A stretch of 64,000 nucleotides of DNA from Enchytraeus crypticus. Lineage: Eukaryota > Annelida > Clitellata > Enchytraeida > Enchytraeidae. Of the stretch, positions 54,072 through 64,000 are shown piece by piece (the first letter of the stretch is position 1; each line of letters opens with the position of its first letter). A model generated the notes under the pieces. It was not told where the DNA came from and searched no databases. It worked only from the letters and a program-made list of their open reading frames with translations. Location of the stretch: the NCBI GenBank assembly GCA_905160935.1, contig CAJHZI010000885.1:238501-302500 (forward strand). The letters are read 5' to 3'. Both the position numbers and the translations under genes were made by a program.

Positions 54072-55646
54072 TTATAAATGATTCCTGGTAAATTCAAACT
54101 GTGTGTAGTAGGAGATGTTAACTGATCTTCTTCCACTCAGTTCTTCCAGTGTCCTGTTACACATCAGTTCTTCCATGCACGCATACGCCACCGGATCATA
54201 ATCCCGATTAAACTTGTTCACGAACAACTCCATTCTGCTGGAAATAAACTTGAGGTCGCCCACACCTACAATACATATTGTGCGCACATACCTACCGCGG
54301 CAAGGATATTCCCCAGCCCAATTTTTATACCGAGCTAAAAACGGGTACTGAGGTTGCTTTGAAATAGGGTCGCCTAAATAGGAGCCAGGAACCCCGAGCT
54401 TTGGACTATGATTCAAAGATGAAAAGTACGTTTCATCTGGTATGCCGGTAGGTTTAACCCATTTGAGGAATTTAAGCGCAGTTTTATTTGTAATGACGTA
54501 TTCAACATAGGCCCGTTTGGTGATGATATGCACAGAACCTTTAGTTAGAACCAAACCCGTTATGTTGAGCGGTCCACCAGGTACGTATCTGCTCTGACTG
54601 TGGTGTTTAAGCAGTCCCTCCACTACATTGGACCCGTTAAACGCCTTGATTATCTTCACCAGACCTGTGGAGGTCTGAAGTGGAAATTCCTGTCCAGTTA
54701 GATTGATGAAATACTTCCACTTTTTGTACTTGAGAAGTTCTCGCATACAAACCAGTTCAGCCTCTAGAACGGAGAAATAGGAATGCACAACGTCGATGAG
54801 TTTTCTGGGTATGAAGACGTTGCTGAAGCATTTGACTATAGCTCGCACTGACGCGTGTATCACTTCATCTGAAGACTCGTCGATATGAACGCAGTAGACA
54901 TTCTGTGGCCGGTAGATTGCTCTTAGCAGCCGTTCAAATAACTCCACCTCCGTGTGTACCATGATGGAATAAGCGATGGGAAAGTCGGCTTCTTCTTGCG
55001 TCAGAGGCTGCAGGATATAACGCCTCTTCGATATATAGTCCGAACAGTATTCTTGATTCTCATACGATGATTCCAAGAATCTCGTTAGATTGAGGTTGTA
55101 TCGAGGAAGTTTACGAAGCAGGTCCTTGTTCCACTGGTACTCCTCTAGATCTCCTCTGAAAATATCTCTACAACTGACCTCTCTCACTGTTGGACAGACT
55201 AGATCCACCTTCTTGATGGATGTCTTGATGTTAGGTGATGAAGGGATACGTGGACTGGAGCTCAGCGGTTCCACAGGACGACTACTGACGCTTTTAGGAC
55301 TCGTCATCTGCGAGGATGGAATTCCCTCGTCACTGCTTCCAGGTTCCTTGAATGCTTCGCTGATTTCATTGTTTGTGGAATCTGAGGTTAGGACTGAGAG
55401 GTTAGGATTAGAGAGCTGAAGAGGTTCACTACTCTGAGAAACCACATGAGATTCTATAGAGCTGTTGGTGCTATGGTCCCTCAATGATGACTTTTCCTCT
55501 AACACATGGTTCGCTGTTGTAGCATCATTTTTATCACCCGAGGAGAGGGAGTGGTTGAACTCAAAGAAGAAGATGTTGATTACTATGAGTAATACTAACA
55601 GGACGACACAAATTAATTTTTTAATATGCGCAAATTTACGAATCAT
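54072..55646 (-). CDS. Core-2-type beta-1,6-N-acetylglucosaminyltransferase (GT14 family), intronless
   Basis: 524 residues from the Met at 55646. Type II Golgi protein: short basic cytoplasmic end (MIRKFAHIKK), membrane anchor LICVVLLVLLIVINIFFFEF, a Ser/Pro-rich stem of about 120 residues, then the catalytic domain. Hallmarks: FPIAYSIMVHTEVELFERLL, YCVHIDESSDEV, YFINLTGQEFPLQT, RPQNVYCVHID, the GIPDETYFSSL motif with the likely catalytic Glu, and RDYDPVAYACMEELMC near the end. The enzyme would add GlcNAc in beta-1,6 linkage to GalNAc or Gal on mucin-type O-glycans. One coding exon is usual for GCNT genes. A further in-frame ATG lies at 55709, but starting there would put about 20 extra residues before the anchor. 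The stem is longer than in vertebrate GCNT1. A second, very similar gene lies upstream at 63804. Confidence 0.92.
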   Translation of the reverse strand: MIRKFAHIKKLICVVLLVLLIVINIFFFEFNHSLSSGDKNDATTANHVLEEKSSLRDHSTNSSIESHVVSQSSEPLQLSNPNLSVLTSDSTNNEISEAFKEPGSSDEGIPSSQMTSPKSVSSRPVEPLSSSPRIPSSPNIKTSIKKVDLVCPTVREVSCRDIFRGDLEEYQWNKDLLRKLPRYNLNLTRFLESSYENQEYCSDYISKRRYILQPLTQEEADFPIAYSIMVHTEVELFERLLRAIYRPQNVYCVHIDESSDEVIHASVRAIVKCFSNVFIPRKLIDVVHSYFSVLEAELVCMRELLKYKKWKYFINLTGQEFPLQTSTGLVKIIKAFNGSNVVEGLLKHHSQSRYVPGGPLNITGLVLTKGSVHIITKRAYVEYVITNKTALKFLKWVKPTGIPDETYFSSLNHSPKLGVPGSYLGDPISKQPQYPFLARYKNWAGEYPCRGRYVRTICIVGVGDLKFISSRMELFVNKFNRDYDPVAYACMEELMCNRTLEELSGRRSVNISYYTQFEFTRNHL

Positions 55647-57610
55647 AATTATTAGTTCTTGTCTCGTCCGTTGACTCAATCTAGAAGGTAATGATACATA
55701 GGCTAACATACCCGTAGCCCATATAGGCGGTTTAAAAATCAACTTGATATATTTATTTCAAAGGCGAATTTTTGTTAGTTTCAAAGATTTATCTTATTAT
55801 GAAGCAGTACATTCAAAAGTCTCCTACAGTTAAACAGACACAAGCACTAAACTGTTAATTGCACGATTTGTTTTAGATCTCAGATTTCCGTCTCTATAAA
55901 TTACATTGTAAAATCAGGGGCGTCCACACAATGTAACAACGACGCATGCTGCATTGTTGACAAATAAGGGAAGTGGAAAAAGGTACGAGTTGTAAAAAAG
56001 AGGGAGGGAGTGAAATAATTGCGTCATTAGTTAGGCTAAAAGGGTTATATGCGAGCATGCGTCGCTATTTTGGAGGATGGGGGACGCCCCTGTGTAAAAT
56101 TAACAATATGGGCAAAGCTGTTTAAAACAGAATGAGGTTTTTAAGTAGTACAAATTTCATTAGCTGTTCCTGATTTTAACCGTGAGATGAGTCCTCGATC
56201 ACGCTAACTGATAATCATAAGCAAGGATATGGAATAGGAAGATACGACATCTAAGTTTTTATAGTGGGAAAAATCATTAACGTTAGCGAAGACTTGTCCA
56301 AGTTCTTGTTGTATATTTTGGTGAGGAAGCAAAGTGTCTTTGTTACTATAATAGGCCTGTATCTTAATTTGTTCTGATATATTCACAATTTGAAATTCTG
56401 AAAATCAAATAAAAAGTTTTGACTTACAATTAGCTTTATTAATTTCGTTGCATTCTAAAAACTATAATCAACTGACAATTGCAGTTAGGGGAGTTAATTG
56501 GTCTACATGTATAGACCCCTATATTCTCTTGGGTATCCTGTACACAAAACTTCACATGCATGGTGGCAGATATATAAATGGCCCAAAAACGGTGTAAAAT
56601 CTAATCCAACGATAGAAAATTAAAGAATCGGCAGTTTACGAGTGGGTGGCAATTCATCAACAATGATTAAATAAAATATAATATTGTAGTTCTTTAACGA
56701 TTTTTGTACAAAGTGATCAGTTGTAGCATACATATACAGTAATTGCTAGTTGTATATAACAGAAAAGTACGTTTAGAAGACTTCCCACATTTTACAGTAA
56801 AAGGATTGCGTTGCTTAGATATATTTTGCTTTCGTTTATTAGGCATTGAATTAGCCATCAGTTGATCATTGTTTACTCACTTGGATTGTCATTGGTGATT
56901 AAAAAACGAAATTAGTTTCTGGTAACACTAGAATTTTATACTGCCATTCTTTACAATGGCCGAGATAGGGCATGCCGTTTCTAATAATTCTTTATTCTAT
57001 GATCATAAGTGAAACGTTTAGTAACAGCATTGTGCACAAGGACTTGAATCATGAAGAATGCAGATGGGTTGGATTACTATTAGCAACACACCCCTGCAGA
57101 CATGCTGTACTTTGAAGACATGCTGTACATTGAAGTGCATGCCGTGTCTTGTTGCAGGCACAAAGATGCGTATAATTATTAGACGTACTGCATTAAGACA
57201 TGTGCTGTATACATCTAGCCTGACCTTACGGTTGAGTGCTCTTATTGGGCGCTTGCATCATATATTCTATGACACATGCTTGTGTGCTATGTGAAAGTAT
57301 GCAATGCTTCAGCGGCACTGCTAAACACCTGTCAACAGCTATACCGGGGAACGCTTGGTTAGAGTTTGGACTACGTGAGTGTTAGAGAATATCACAGAGA
57401 ATACGTGCGTAATAGGCATGAAAAAATCTTTAAATATATTGAAGAAATCAAGTAGATGTTGAACTCTCAATAATTAAAGGGCAATTCGGGGACCCGTCAG
57501 TGCCTTCGGGCTTTTGATTCTTATTTCACATTCTCTACATGTATTTCTTGCTCAGGACAGCAGGGCTACATGAAGCGAAATATAAAATCTGACTCAAATT
57601 ACACACTAAA

Positions 57611-57980
57611 TGCAGCAGTTCTCTAGTGCACCAGTTCGCTAGTGCACCAGTTCTCTAGTGCACCAGTTCTCTAGTTCACCAGTTCTTTAGTTTAGTGCAC
57701 CAGTTCTCTAGTGCATCAGTTCTCTAGTGCACCAGTTCTCTAGAGCACCAGTTCTCTAGTGCACCAGTTCTCTAATGCAACAGTTCTCCAGAGCATCAGT
57801 TCTCTAGTGCACCAGTTCTCTAGTGCACCAGTTCTCTAATTCACCAGTTCTTTACTTTAGTGCACCAGTTATCTAGTGCACCAGTTCTCTAATGCAACAG
57901 TTCTCCAGAGCACCAGTTCTCTAGTGCATCAGTTCTCTAGTGCACCAGTTCTCTAGTGCACCAGTTAACCACTGCACCAG
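57611..57980. repeat. 16-bp minisatellite
   Basis: About 22 copies of CTCTAGTGCACCAGTT, with a shared TTTAGTTTAGTG variant in two blocks. Confidence 0.93.
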
Positions 57981-58109
57981 TTTTCTACAGCTGAGGACAA
58001 CAGTCTTTATCTGTCATGCGAGAGCTCACAGGTTCGATACTCGGCCCGTTCGTCTCTAGGCATCTTTCTAGCTTTAGGAAGATAGTTACTATACCGTAGA
58101 CTAATTAAT

Positions 58110-58268
58110 AGTAGTAGTAGTAATAATAATAATAATAATAATATTAATAATAATAATAATAATAATAATTTCGAGGGAAGAAATTTCAACACATAACCTG
58201 TAAATTTGGTGACATAGTAGTTACTAATATGAGCGCATCTTGAAATAATAATAATAATAATAATAATA

Positions 58269-58316
<48 letters not shown>

Positions 58317-58318
58317 AA
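58110..58318. repeat. AAT and ATT microsatellites
   Basis: (AAT)n at 58120-58168 and complementary (AAT)/(ATT) at 58244-58315. Confidence 0.9.
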
Positions 58319-58434
58319 AATAATAGTATATTTCATTGCTTCAGTTTTTAGCTTTTAATTAAATAAAATCTGTTTTTATCTAATTTTTTACCCAGGGCCC
58401 TATATAGCACATGGCATTAAGAAGTAATGATAAT

Positions 58435-58560
58435 AATAGCAATTATAGCGCTTCCGTTGACTCTGAAAACATCGATGATTATTGAGACAAATCCAAGCCG
58501 GTCAGCAAAAAGAAGGTCCGAAATAGTGCAAATACCAAAATCTAGAAAATAAGTCAAAAG
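58435..58560 (-). mobile_element. rep-D copy
   Basis: Minus strand: GAGACAAATCCAAGCCGGTC and AAAGAAGGTCCGAAATAGTG. Terminal pieces of the same family are at 5850-5890 (minus) and 9485-9545 (plus, with a TTG tail). Confidence 0.65.
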
Positions 58561-58664
58561 ATATGATAAAAACCTTAGATACTAAACTTAGACTTATATA
58601 CCTCAGTTTTAAAATCTTAAAATCTAGTTATAAATCTTAATTTTAACTTCTTCTTCTTCAATGA

Positions 58665-58860
58665 ACCGCCAAGTGGCAGGTTCAAGGTACATATTCATAC
58701 TCAAAGTCAGTTTTCTCACTCCATAAGAGCACTCCTTAGAACAACAAGTTAATCCCTTCACAAAGTCTATGCCTTATCCATACCTTATGTAGCCTATAGC
58801 TTGGGAAAAATATGACTTCTCAGGTGGTTTCCCGTTGCTTTCCTCAATTAGGTGGATTAA
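58665..58860 (-). mobile_element. rep-E copy
   Basis: AACCGCCAAGTGGCAGGTTC (tail hairpin), AAGAGCACTCCTTAGAACAA, GGTTTCCCGTTGCTTTCCTC. A degraded relative is at 12085-12300. Confidence 0.75.
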
Positions 58861-59804
58861 TTATCACTTAATCCTGATAATTTAATTTAACTAAATTAAT
58901 ATTATTATGCAGAATACTATTATGTACAAACTTATTTTCTGTTTCCCTTTTATCCGTAGCTCAAGCAATTATTATGTACGGCTCAAAAGTTCTTATTTTT
59001 ATCCATTCGCCGAGTAATTCCGCAGATATAGTGAAGAAAGAAAAGCAAAAGTTAATAATAACCGACTATTTACTAGTAACAATAATAATTTTATTTCATA
59101 ATACTTATTTATAAATTAATGTTTAGACTTAGCAAGGTTTAGTTAGATACAAACTTATACAAACAAACAAACTTATTAAGTTAGCTATAAACTTAGGTTT
59201 AGTTAGCTAGTGAACTTGTCGAACTGATACGCACGCCGTGTTATAGCAATGCGCTATTGGGTGGAACGTTAGCCTCCAGGGCTACAATGCAAAACTCTTC
59301 ATCACTCTTGCATTAAGAAATACAACAGGGCTTCCATGAGCTAGCTCAAATACAACAATGTTAAAACTCTTTTCATCGCCTCATCGTCTGTAGACGGCTA
59401 GATAGTCACTTATTTGGACAGAACTATTTGCATCATAGCGGGATCTTTTTTTTGAAGTTTTCACTAAATTTATTAGTTTCTTAGGAATATGTTTACCGTT
59501 AGGGTAAAGGGTAGGTGTTAGGGTTAGGGATAGTTTAAAAAGTTAAATTAAAATTACAAATTCCCGCGATGACGTAAACAAGAACCCGCGATGAAGCAAA
59601 TAGTTCTGTCTAATTAAGTGACCACCTAACCGCAAGTCTAATCATCCTGCTTTATGAAGAGTAGTAGGGCTTCGGTTAACTGACAAAATTTAGACTCTGA
59701 CATCTGGCGAAATATTGCGGCTTCACACTCACGTACTGGTTCTAGAATTTAATCAAGATAATGCGAAGATTTACAGAATAATTATGGTTATTTTATAATT
59801 GAAA

Positions 59805-59905
59805 TCGGCAAAGGCACAAGTTTAACGTCAGTTTCGTGTTCGGTGGCATATCAGTGACGTGGAAAGTGCTGAATTTGAACCCTGCACCTACTGATCGAAT
59901 GATTA
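59805..59905 (-). mobile_element. SINE-A degraded copy
   Basis: TTTAACGTCAGTTTCGTG, then GAATTTGAACCCTGCACCTA; the head is lost. Confidence 0.65.
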
Positions 59906-60374
59906 ATATGTTTAATACCCTATATCATGCATGAAAGCTAAGATAAATTATTTATCTTACAACATGGTAGCCCACTTTATGAAATTATTTATTAATACAT
60001 AATACGTATTATCTCAAGAGCTCTCGAGTAAAGTTTAACGTTTTGTGAATGGTTGATAAGGCTATCTTGGAGTGCACTTTACACAGATTTTCTTTCTGTG
60101 TTAGACCCAGTTTATGCTATCTGTGCAGTCATGACCATAACCAATGGGGAAGAAATTGGTGAGGATGGGTGGGGAAGGGTGTGATGAGGTGGGAATGTGG
60201 TGGAGGTATATGGAAGGGTGGAGAGGGTGGGGACTCCTGGAGAAGGGGTGGGGAATAAATCCTCCCATTGATTTGTTAAATACAATATCGCTCATCATGA
60301 TGATGATGATGATCATCATCATCATGATGATCATCATCATCATCATCATCGTCATCGTCATAGTCATTGTCATC

Positions 60375-60600
60375 ATCATCATCATCGTCATTATCATTCC
60401 TTAAATTTTAGTTTAACTAGTCGGAATACGAATAGACATTTTTTTAAAGTTTCTTCATTCGTTTAAATTTTGTAGCAATTTCTGCAGCCTAGGCGCCTAC
60501 CAACTGTATGCCCTTTCTGCAGTTGATTTGGATCTTGTTTTTATGTCGCCTTCTACCACACGTGAATATTTACACGGTTGGTCTATTTTTCAAAATAACC
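60375..60600 (-). mobile_element. rep-F copy
   Basis: CGGAATACGAATAGACAT, CTAGGCGCCTACCAACTGTA, ACACGTGAATATTTACACGG. Preceded by an ATC/ATG microsatellite that is its tail. Confidence 0.75.
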
Positions 60601-60704
60601 GGTACACATCACGGAGAATACTATATCGCTCTTAATGTTTAAAATTTAAAGAAATAAGAATTGTATCTTCATGAAAACTCCTGACCGTAATTTTCAGCTA
60701 AAGG

Positions 60705-60815
60705 CCTATATCACTGGCGCAATCACCTTCTACGCTGGTGCAATCATCTCTACACTGGCGCAATTATCCTCTACATTGGCGCAATTATCTTCTACACTGG
60801 CGCAATCATCTTCTA
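60705..60815. repeat. 21-bp minisatellite
   Basis: About five copies of CTACACTGGCGCAATCATCTT. Confidence 0.88.
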
Positions 60816-61681
60816 TTCGACGTTTCTGTTGTGCGCAGAGCATAAGGTATAGGAGTGCACGTGCGCTCACAGGATATAATTAAACTTACTGAAACTTCAG
60901 TAGCAGCCATGCATCGCTGACTTTGTGGAATTACCTCCATTGAGAATTTAAACGACTGCGAGGTAAAATGCTATTTATGAAATCTGAAGTATCACTGCAT
61001 CAGAAGTATATAGGCCTACCTAGAGATATGACGGTCCCATGAATAGAGCGAGATTGTAAATGTGGCCTGCACAATTTGAAGACAGCAAAAGTAAAACTGA
61101 AATTTAGCTGAAATATTTGTAAGATCGTCATCGTTGAAGCTGTTAACCGTTCATCGTGTTACAACGAACTGTCAGGGAAATGGTCGTGGGACTAGAATTG
61201 CAGCCTTTAGCAAGCGGCAATCAGTACGAACAATAGATCTGTTCGGTAATTGAAAACATATTTTGTTGTATGGTAACACTGGTTTGTTTATGTTGACATA
61301 TGATACATATATTTACATGTAAATGTAATGGGTCTATATTATAACTTCGTTATAATGCATGCACACCGTTATAATGGGTGAAAGAGTTAAACTGTAAGTG
61401 TTAAGTTATTCTTTAATTAATATCCGTATAGTAGATTGTAATGTAAATAACATTTCTAAAGAAAACTTGTATTAGAAATTGTATGAGGAACCAGTACATT
61501 TCAATGGTATTCTATGCAGTGTTTACATTTTCTAGTCCACTGTTTATATTTGGTGTACTCGATGTTCTATTTATAACTATTACCGAAAAGATCTATTCAT
61601 TTACAAAGATAAATTCTTGACCATCTTCAACTAACTTTGATTAAAACAAATAAGGAGTTATTGAATCGATTACTACTTAGG

Positions 61682-61682
<1 letters not shown>

Positions 61683-61741
<59 letters not shown>

Positions 61742-61758
61742 TGTAGATATATATATAG

Positions 61759-61813
<55 letters not shown>

Positions 61814-61889
61814 TATATATAATATATATATATATATATACACATGTATATATAAATATATATACATGTTTATATATATGTGTGTGTAT

Positions 61890-61936
<47 letters not shown>

Positions 61937-61980
61937 CCTATAGGCATAAATAATTTATATATATATATGTATATATATAC

Positions 61981-62025
<45 letters not shown>
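61683..62025. repeat. TA microsatellite cluster
   Basis: Several (TA)n runs with ACATGTATATA links; all ORFs here are Tyr/Ile artefacts. A similar cluster is at 62845-63090. Confidence 0.93.
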
Positions 62026-62404
62026 CTCTATTAAAATACTTATGATCTCCACTCTGTACTTAGAACATGCTCGATGCTTAATTATTTACTTCATCAAATC
62101 CGCCCCTCTATATCTTGTCCGTGATAATTATAGGCCTGATTATAAATGTGATATTCTCAATTTCAATGAAATAACATGCAGAAATTGAATATTCCGTTAT
62201 TGCAATAGATATCTACTGTAGACCTCTGTATAGAGTTACACTTTTCACAAGCAATGCGGCATATGGCGCATTGAGGCATAACTGGTAAATACGTGCACAA
62301 CAAGCTTATACGCTCTTTACATCATCTTTATATTCGCTGGCCCATAGAGCAGTTGGGCGTCCTTTAGTTTCGTCGTCAGCTCTTTTAACATTCGACTCGA
62401 AGCC

Positions 62405-62690
62405 AAATCTCTATTGGTAGAAGTGCCTCAATATTGATAAAGTACCATTTCTTTGGTAGAAGTGCCTCGATATTGATAAAGTACCATTTCTTTGGTAGAA
62501 GTACCTCTAAATTGATAAACGTACCAATCCATTGGTAGAAGTACCTCTAAATTGATAAACGTACCAATCCATTGGTAGAAGTGCCTCTAAATTGATAAAC
62601 GTACCATTTCTTTGGTAGAAGTGCCTCCATATTGATAAAGTACCATTTCTTTGGTAGAAGTGTCTCTATATTGGTAGATGTGCATCTACA
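62405..62690. repeat. About 40-bp minisatellite
   Basis: Seven copies of TTGGTAGAAGTGCCTCTATA then TTGATAAAGTACCATTTC. Confidence 0.92.
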
Positions 62691-62955
62691 GCGCATTGAT
62701 GGTAGATGTATCTTTTATTAATAGAAGTACGTTTATATTGAAGAAGTAACTTTACGTTGGACTATGCAGCATACCTTCCTGTAGTACATACATGTAGGTC
62801 TATGTACATGAACACAAACTAGCGGACAGAAGTCAACCTCTTTTAAGTTATATATACAGTAAATATATATACATGTAAGTTATATATACATGTATATATA
62901 TATATATATACAGTATATGTATATATATATACATGTATATATATTTAGACTAAGT

Positions 62956-63040
<85 letters not shown>

Positions 63041-63264
63041 TGTATATATATAGGCCTATATATATAAATTATATATATATATATATGTATGTATACATGT
63101 ATACACACGCACGTGTATGCATGTACAATCAAATTGATACAATACATTGCCGAGTCAATGAATTCACTGCAAGAATGTCGCAGCTGTCTATATAAAGGCA
63201 CAAGTCATTCGAGAGATAAACAGGCCATAGTTAAATAGTTTCTAATGAATAGACGTCGTCGTGA

Positions 63265-63400
63265 TAAAAGCCGCAAAGCCGAAGTAAACGTCAGTTTCAT
63301 CTAACGAAAGGGGGTTCAATGGCCGGCGCACCCATGATTTGAACCCACACATACTGATCTGCGGTCTGATATCTTATCGACACCGACACTGGCTCCATCA
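63265..63400 (-). mobile_element. SINE-A copy
   Basis: GTAAACGTCAGTTTCATC, GATTTGAACCCACACATACT and head CACTGGCTCCATCAG. Confidence 0.8.
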
Positions 63401-63803
63401 GTTGTCTCGAATCGTCACTGGTTACAGCCAGATATTTATTTACATTCATGTTAGAAGCGAGAGAAGGAGTAGATCATTGGGACCCTGTGAGTACATTGAG
63501 ATCTCTTTTGGTAACTCTTCCATTCACAGCAGTTTAATCTGCTAAAGACGGTGACGGAATTTAAAAAATTCGGTTCGCTAAAGACGATAAAGGCGCTAAA
63601 ATTCGCTAAAGAGGAATTTTAAAAATTCTGCAAAGCCGTAATGAAATGAGAGCAACAAGGAATGCATCGCATGTAATCTAAATTAGGTAGAGAACTGGAT
63701 GTCTCTATCATCTGTTGGAAAATCTCAGGCATCGATTCTCCACAAAGTCCGCTCCTTTGACTAGACATTATCATCATGAACATCGCTGAATAAATATGCA
63801 GAA

Positions 63804-64000
63804 TCAGTTGTGATTCCAGGTGAATTCAAACTGCGTGTAGTATGAGATGTTAACAGATCTTCTTCCACTCACTTCTTCCAGTGTCCTGTTACACATCAGC
63901 TCTTCCATGCACGCATACGCCACCGGATCATAATCCCTATTAAACTTGTTCACGAACAACTCCATTCTGCTTGAGAGCAGCTTCAGGTCACCTGCGGCAA
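63804..64000 (-). CDS. Core-2-type GCNT paralog, C-terminal fragment (continues beyond window)
   Basis: 65 codons ending FEFTWNHN and TGA at 63804. AGDLKLLSSRMELFVNKFNR and DYDPVAYACMEELMCNRTLE are almost identical to the last residues of the gene at 54072; a handful of substitutions are seen (for example EEV for EEL, TWNHN for TRNHL). Same strand, so this is a head-to-tail tandem pair. No break is visible in the part present. Confidence 0.9.
   Translation of the reverse strand, partial: AAGDLKLLSSRMELFVNKFNRDYDPVAYACMEELMCNRTLEEVSGRRSVNISYYTQFEFTWNHN

Larger units (their letters stand above)
55710..63803. other. Intergenic between GCNT paralogs
   Basis: No exon recognised. Holds a 16-bp minisatellite, AAT/ATT and TA microsatellites, rep-D, rep-E, rep-F and two SINE-A copies. 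The GCNT promoter and any 5' UTR exon should lie just right of 55710, but no clear element is visible. Confidence 0.55.

Noticed and set aside
60671-60883. 70-codon ORF with STLAQL repeats
   Set aside because: Translated 21-bp minisatellite without splice or family support.
61683-63090. Tyr/Ile ORFs on both strands
   Set aside because: TA microsatellite translation.

Overview
The window is eukaryotic: split genes with GT-AG introns, an AT-rich background, tRNA-derived SINEs, a LINE fragment and very many micro- and minisatellites. The gene set (delta-class glutathione S-transferases, a SUEL-type lectin receptor, a neuregulin/vein-like ligand, a GT14 N-acetylglucosaminyltransferase pair, a questin-oxidase-like protein) fits an invertebrate bilaterian. 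A lophotrochozoan is my best guess, but nothing in the sequence proves it. All gene models were built by hand from splice sites, reading phase and protein-family resemblance, without database searches.

Layout. (1) 1-4,240: the 5' part of a minus-strand neuregulin/vein-like gene, with a signal-peptide exon (3675-4236) and an Ig-domain exon (570-744); the rest lies off the left edge. (2) 4,240-19,500: no gene recognised; SINEs, an interstitial telomeric block, a 360-bp ACT microsatellite and several minisatellites. (3) 19,504-25,641: a complete 8-exon plus-strand gene for a 621-residue type I membrane protein with signal peptide, SUEL lectin domain, CUB-like region, Thr/Pro mucin stalk, membrane helix and short tail. 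(4) 29,665-35,089 and 39,101-43,212: two tandem delta-class GST genes with the same five-exon structure (220 and 231 residues), both starting with a possible N-myristoylation motif. (5) 44,680-45,948: a 5'-truncated, frameshifted LINE inserted in a TA microsatellite. (6) 49,935-52,504: a two-exon questin-oxidase-like gene (417 residues). (7) 54,072-55,646 (minus): an apparently intronless core-2-type GCNT gene; a close paralog enters from the right edge (63,804-64,000, minus).

The most unusual signal is in the GST cluster. Several tandem repeats there are made from, or begin exactly at, exon boundaries: twelve decoy copies of the exon 4 acceptor and first exon bases; three truncated copies of the start of exon 3, one of them a possible stop-containing poison exon; a minisatellite grown from the last codons and stop of the second GST; and two intronic arrays that start or stop at a splice site. 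Other points of note are a 3' tail hairpin and GA repeat shared between the LINE and a short repeat family, a SINE split by a copied segment flanked by 39-bp direct repeats, several snap-back palindromes, and an excess of the palindrome TAGGCCTA.

The genes do not form a pathway. The only shared themes are cell-surface and secreted glycoproteins (lectin receptor, mucin-glycan-branching enzymes, neuregulin-like ligand) and detoxification or oxidation (GSTs, questin-oxidase-like).
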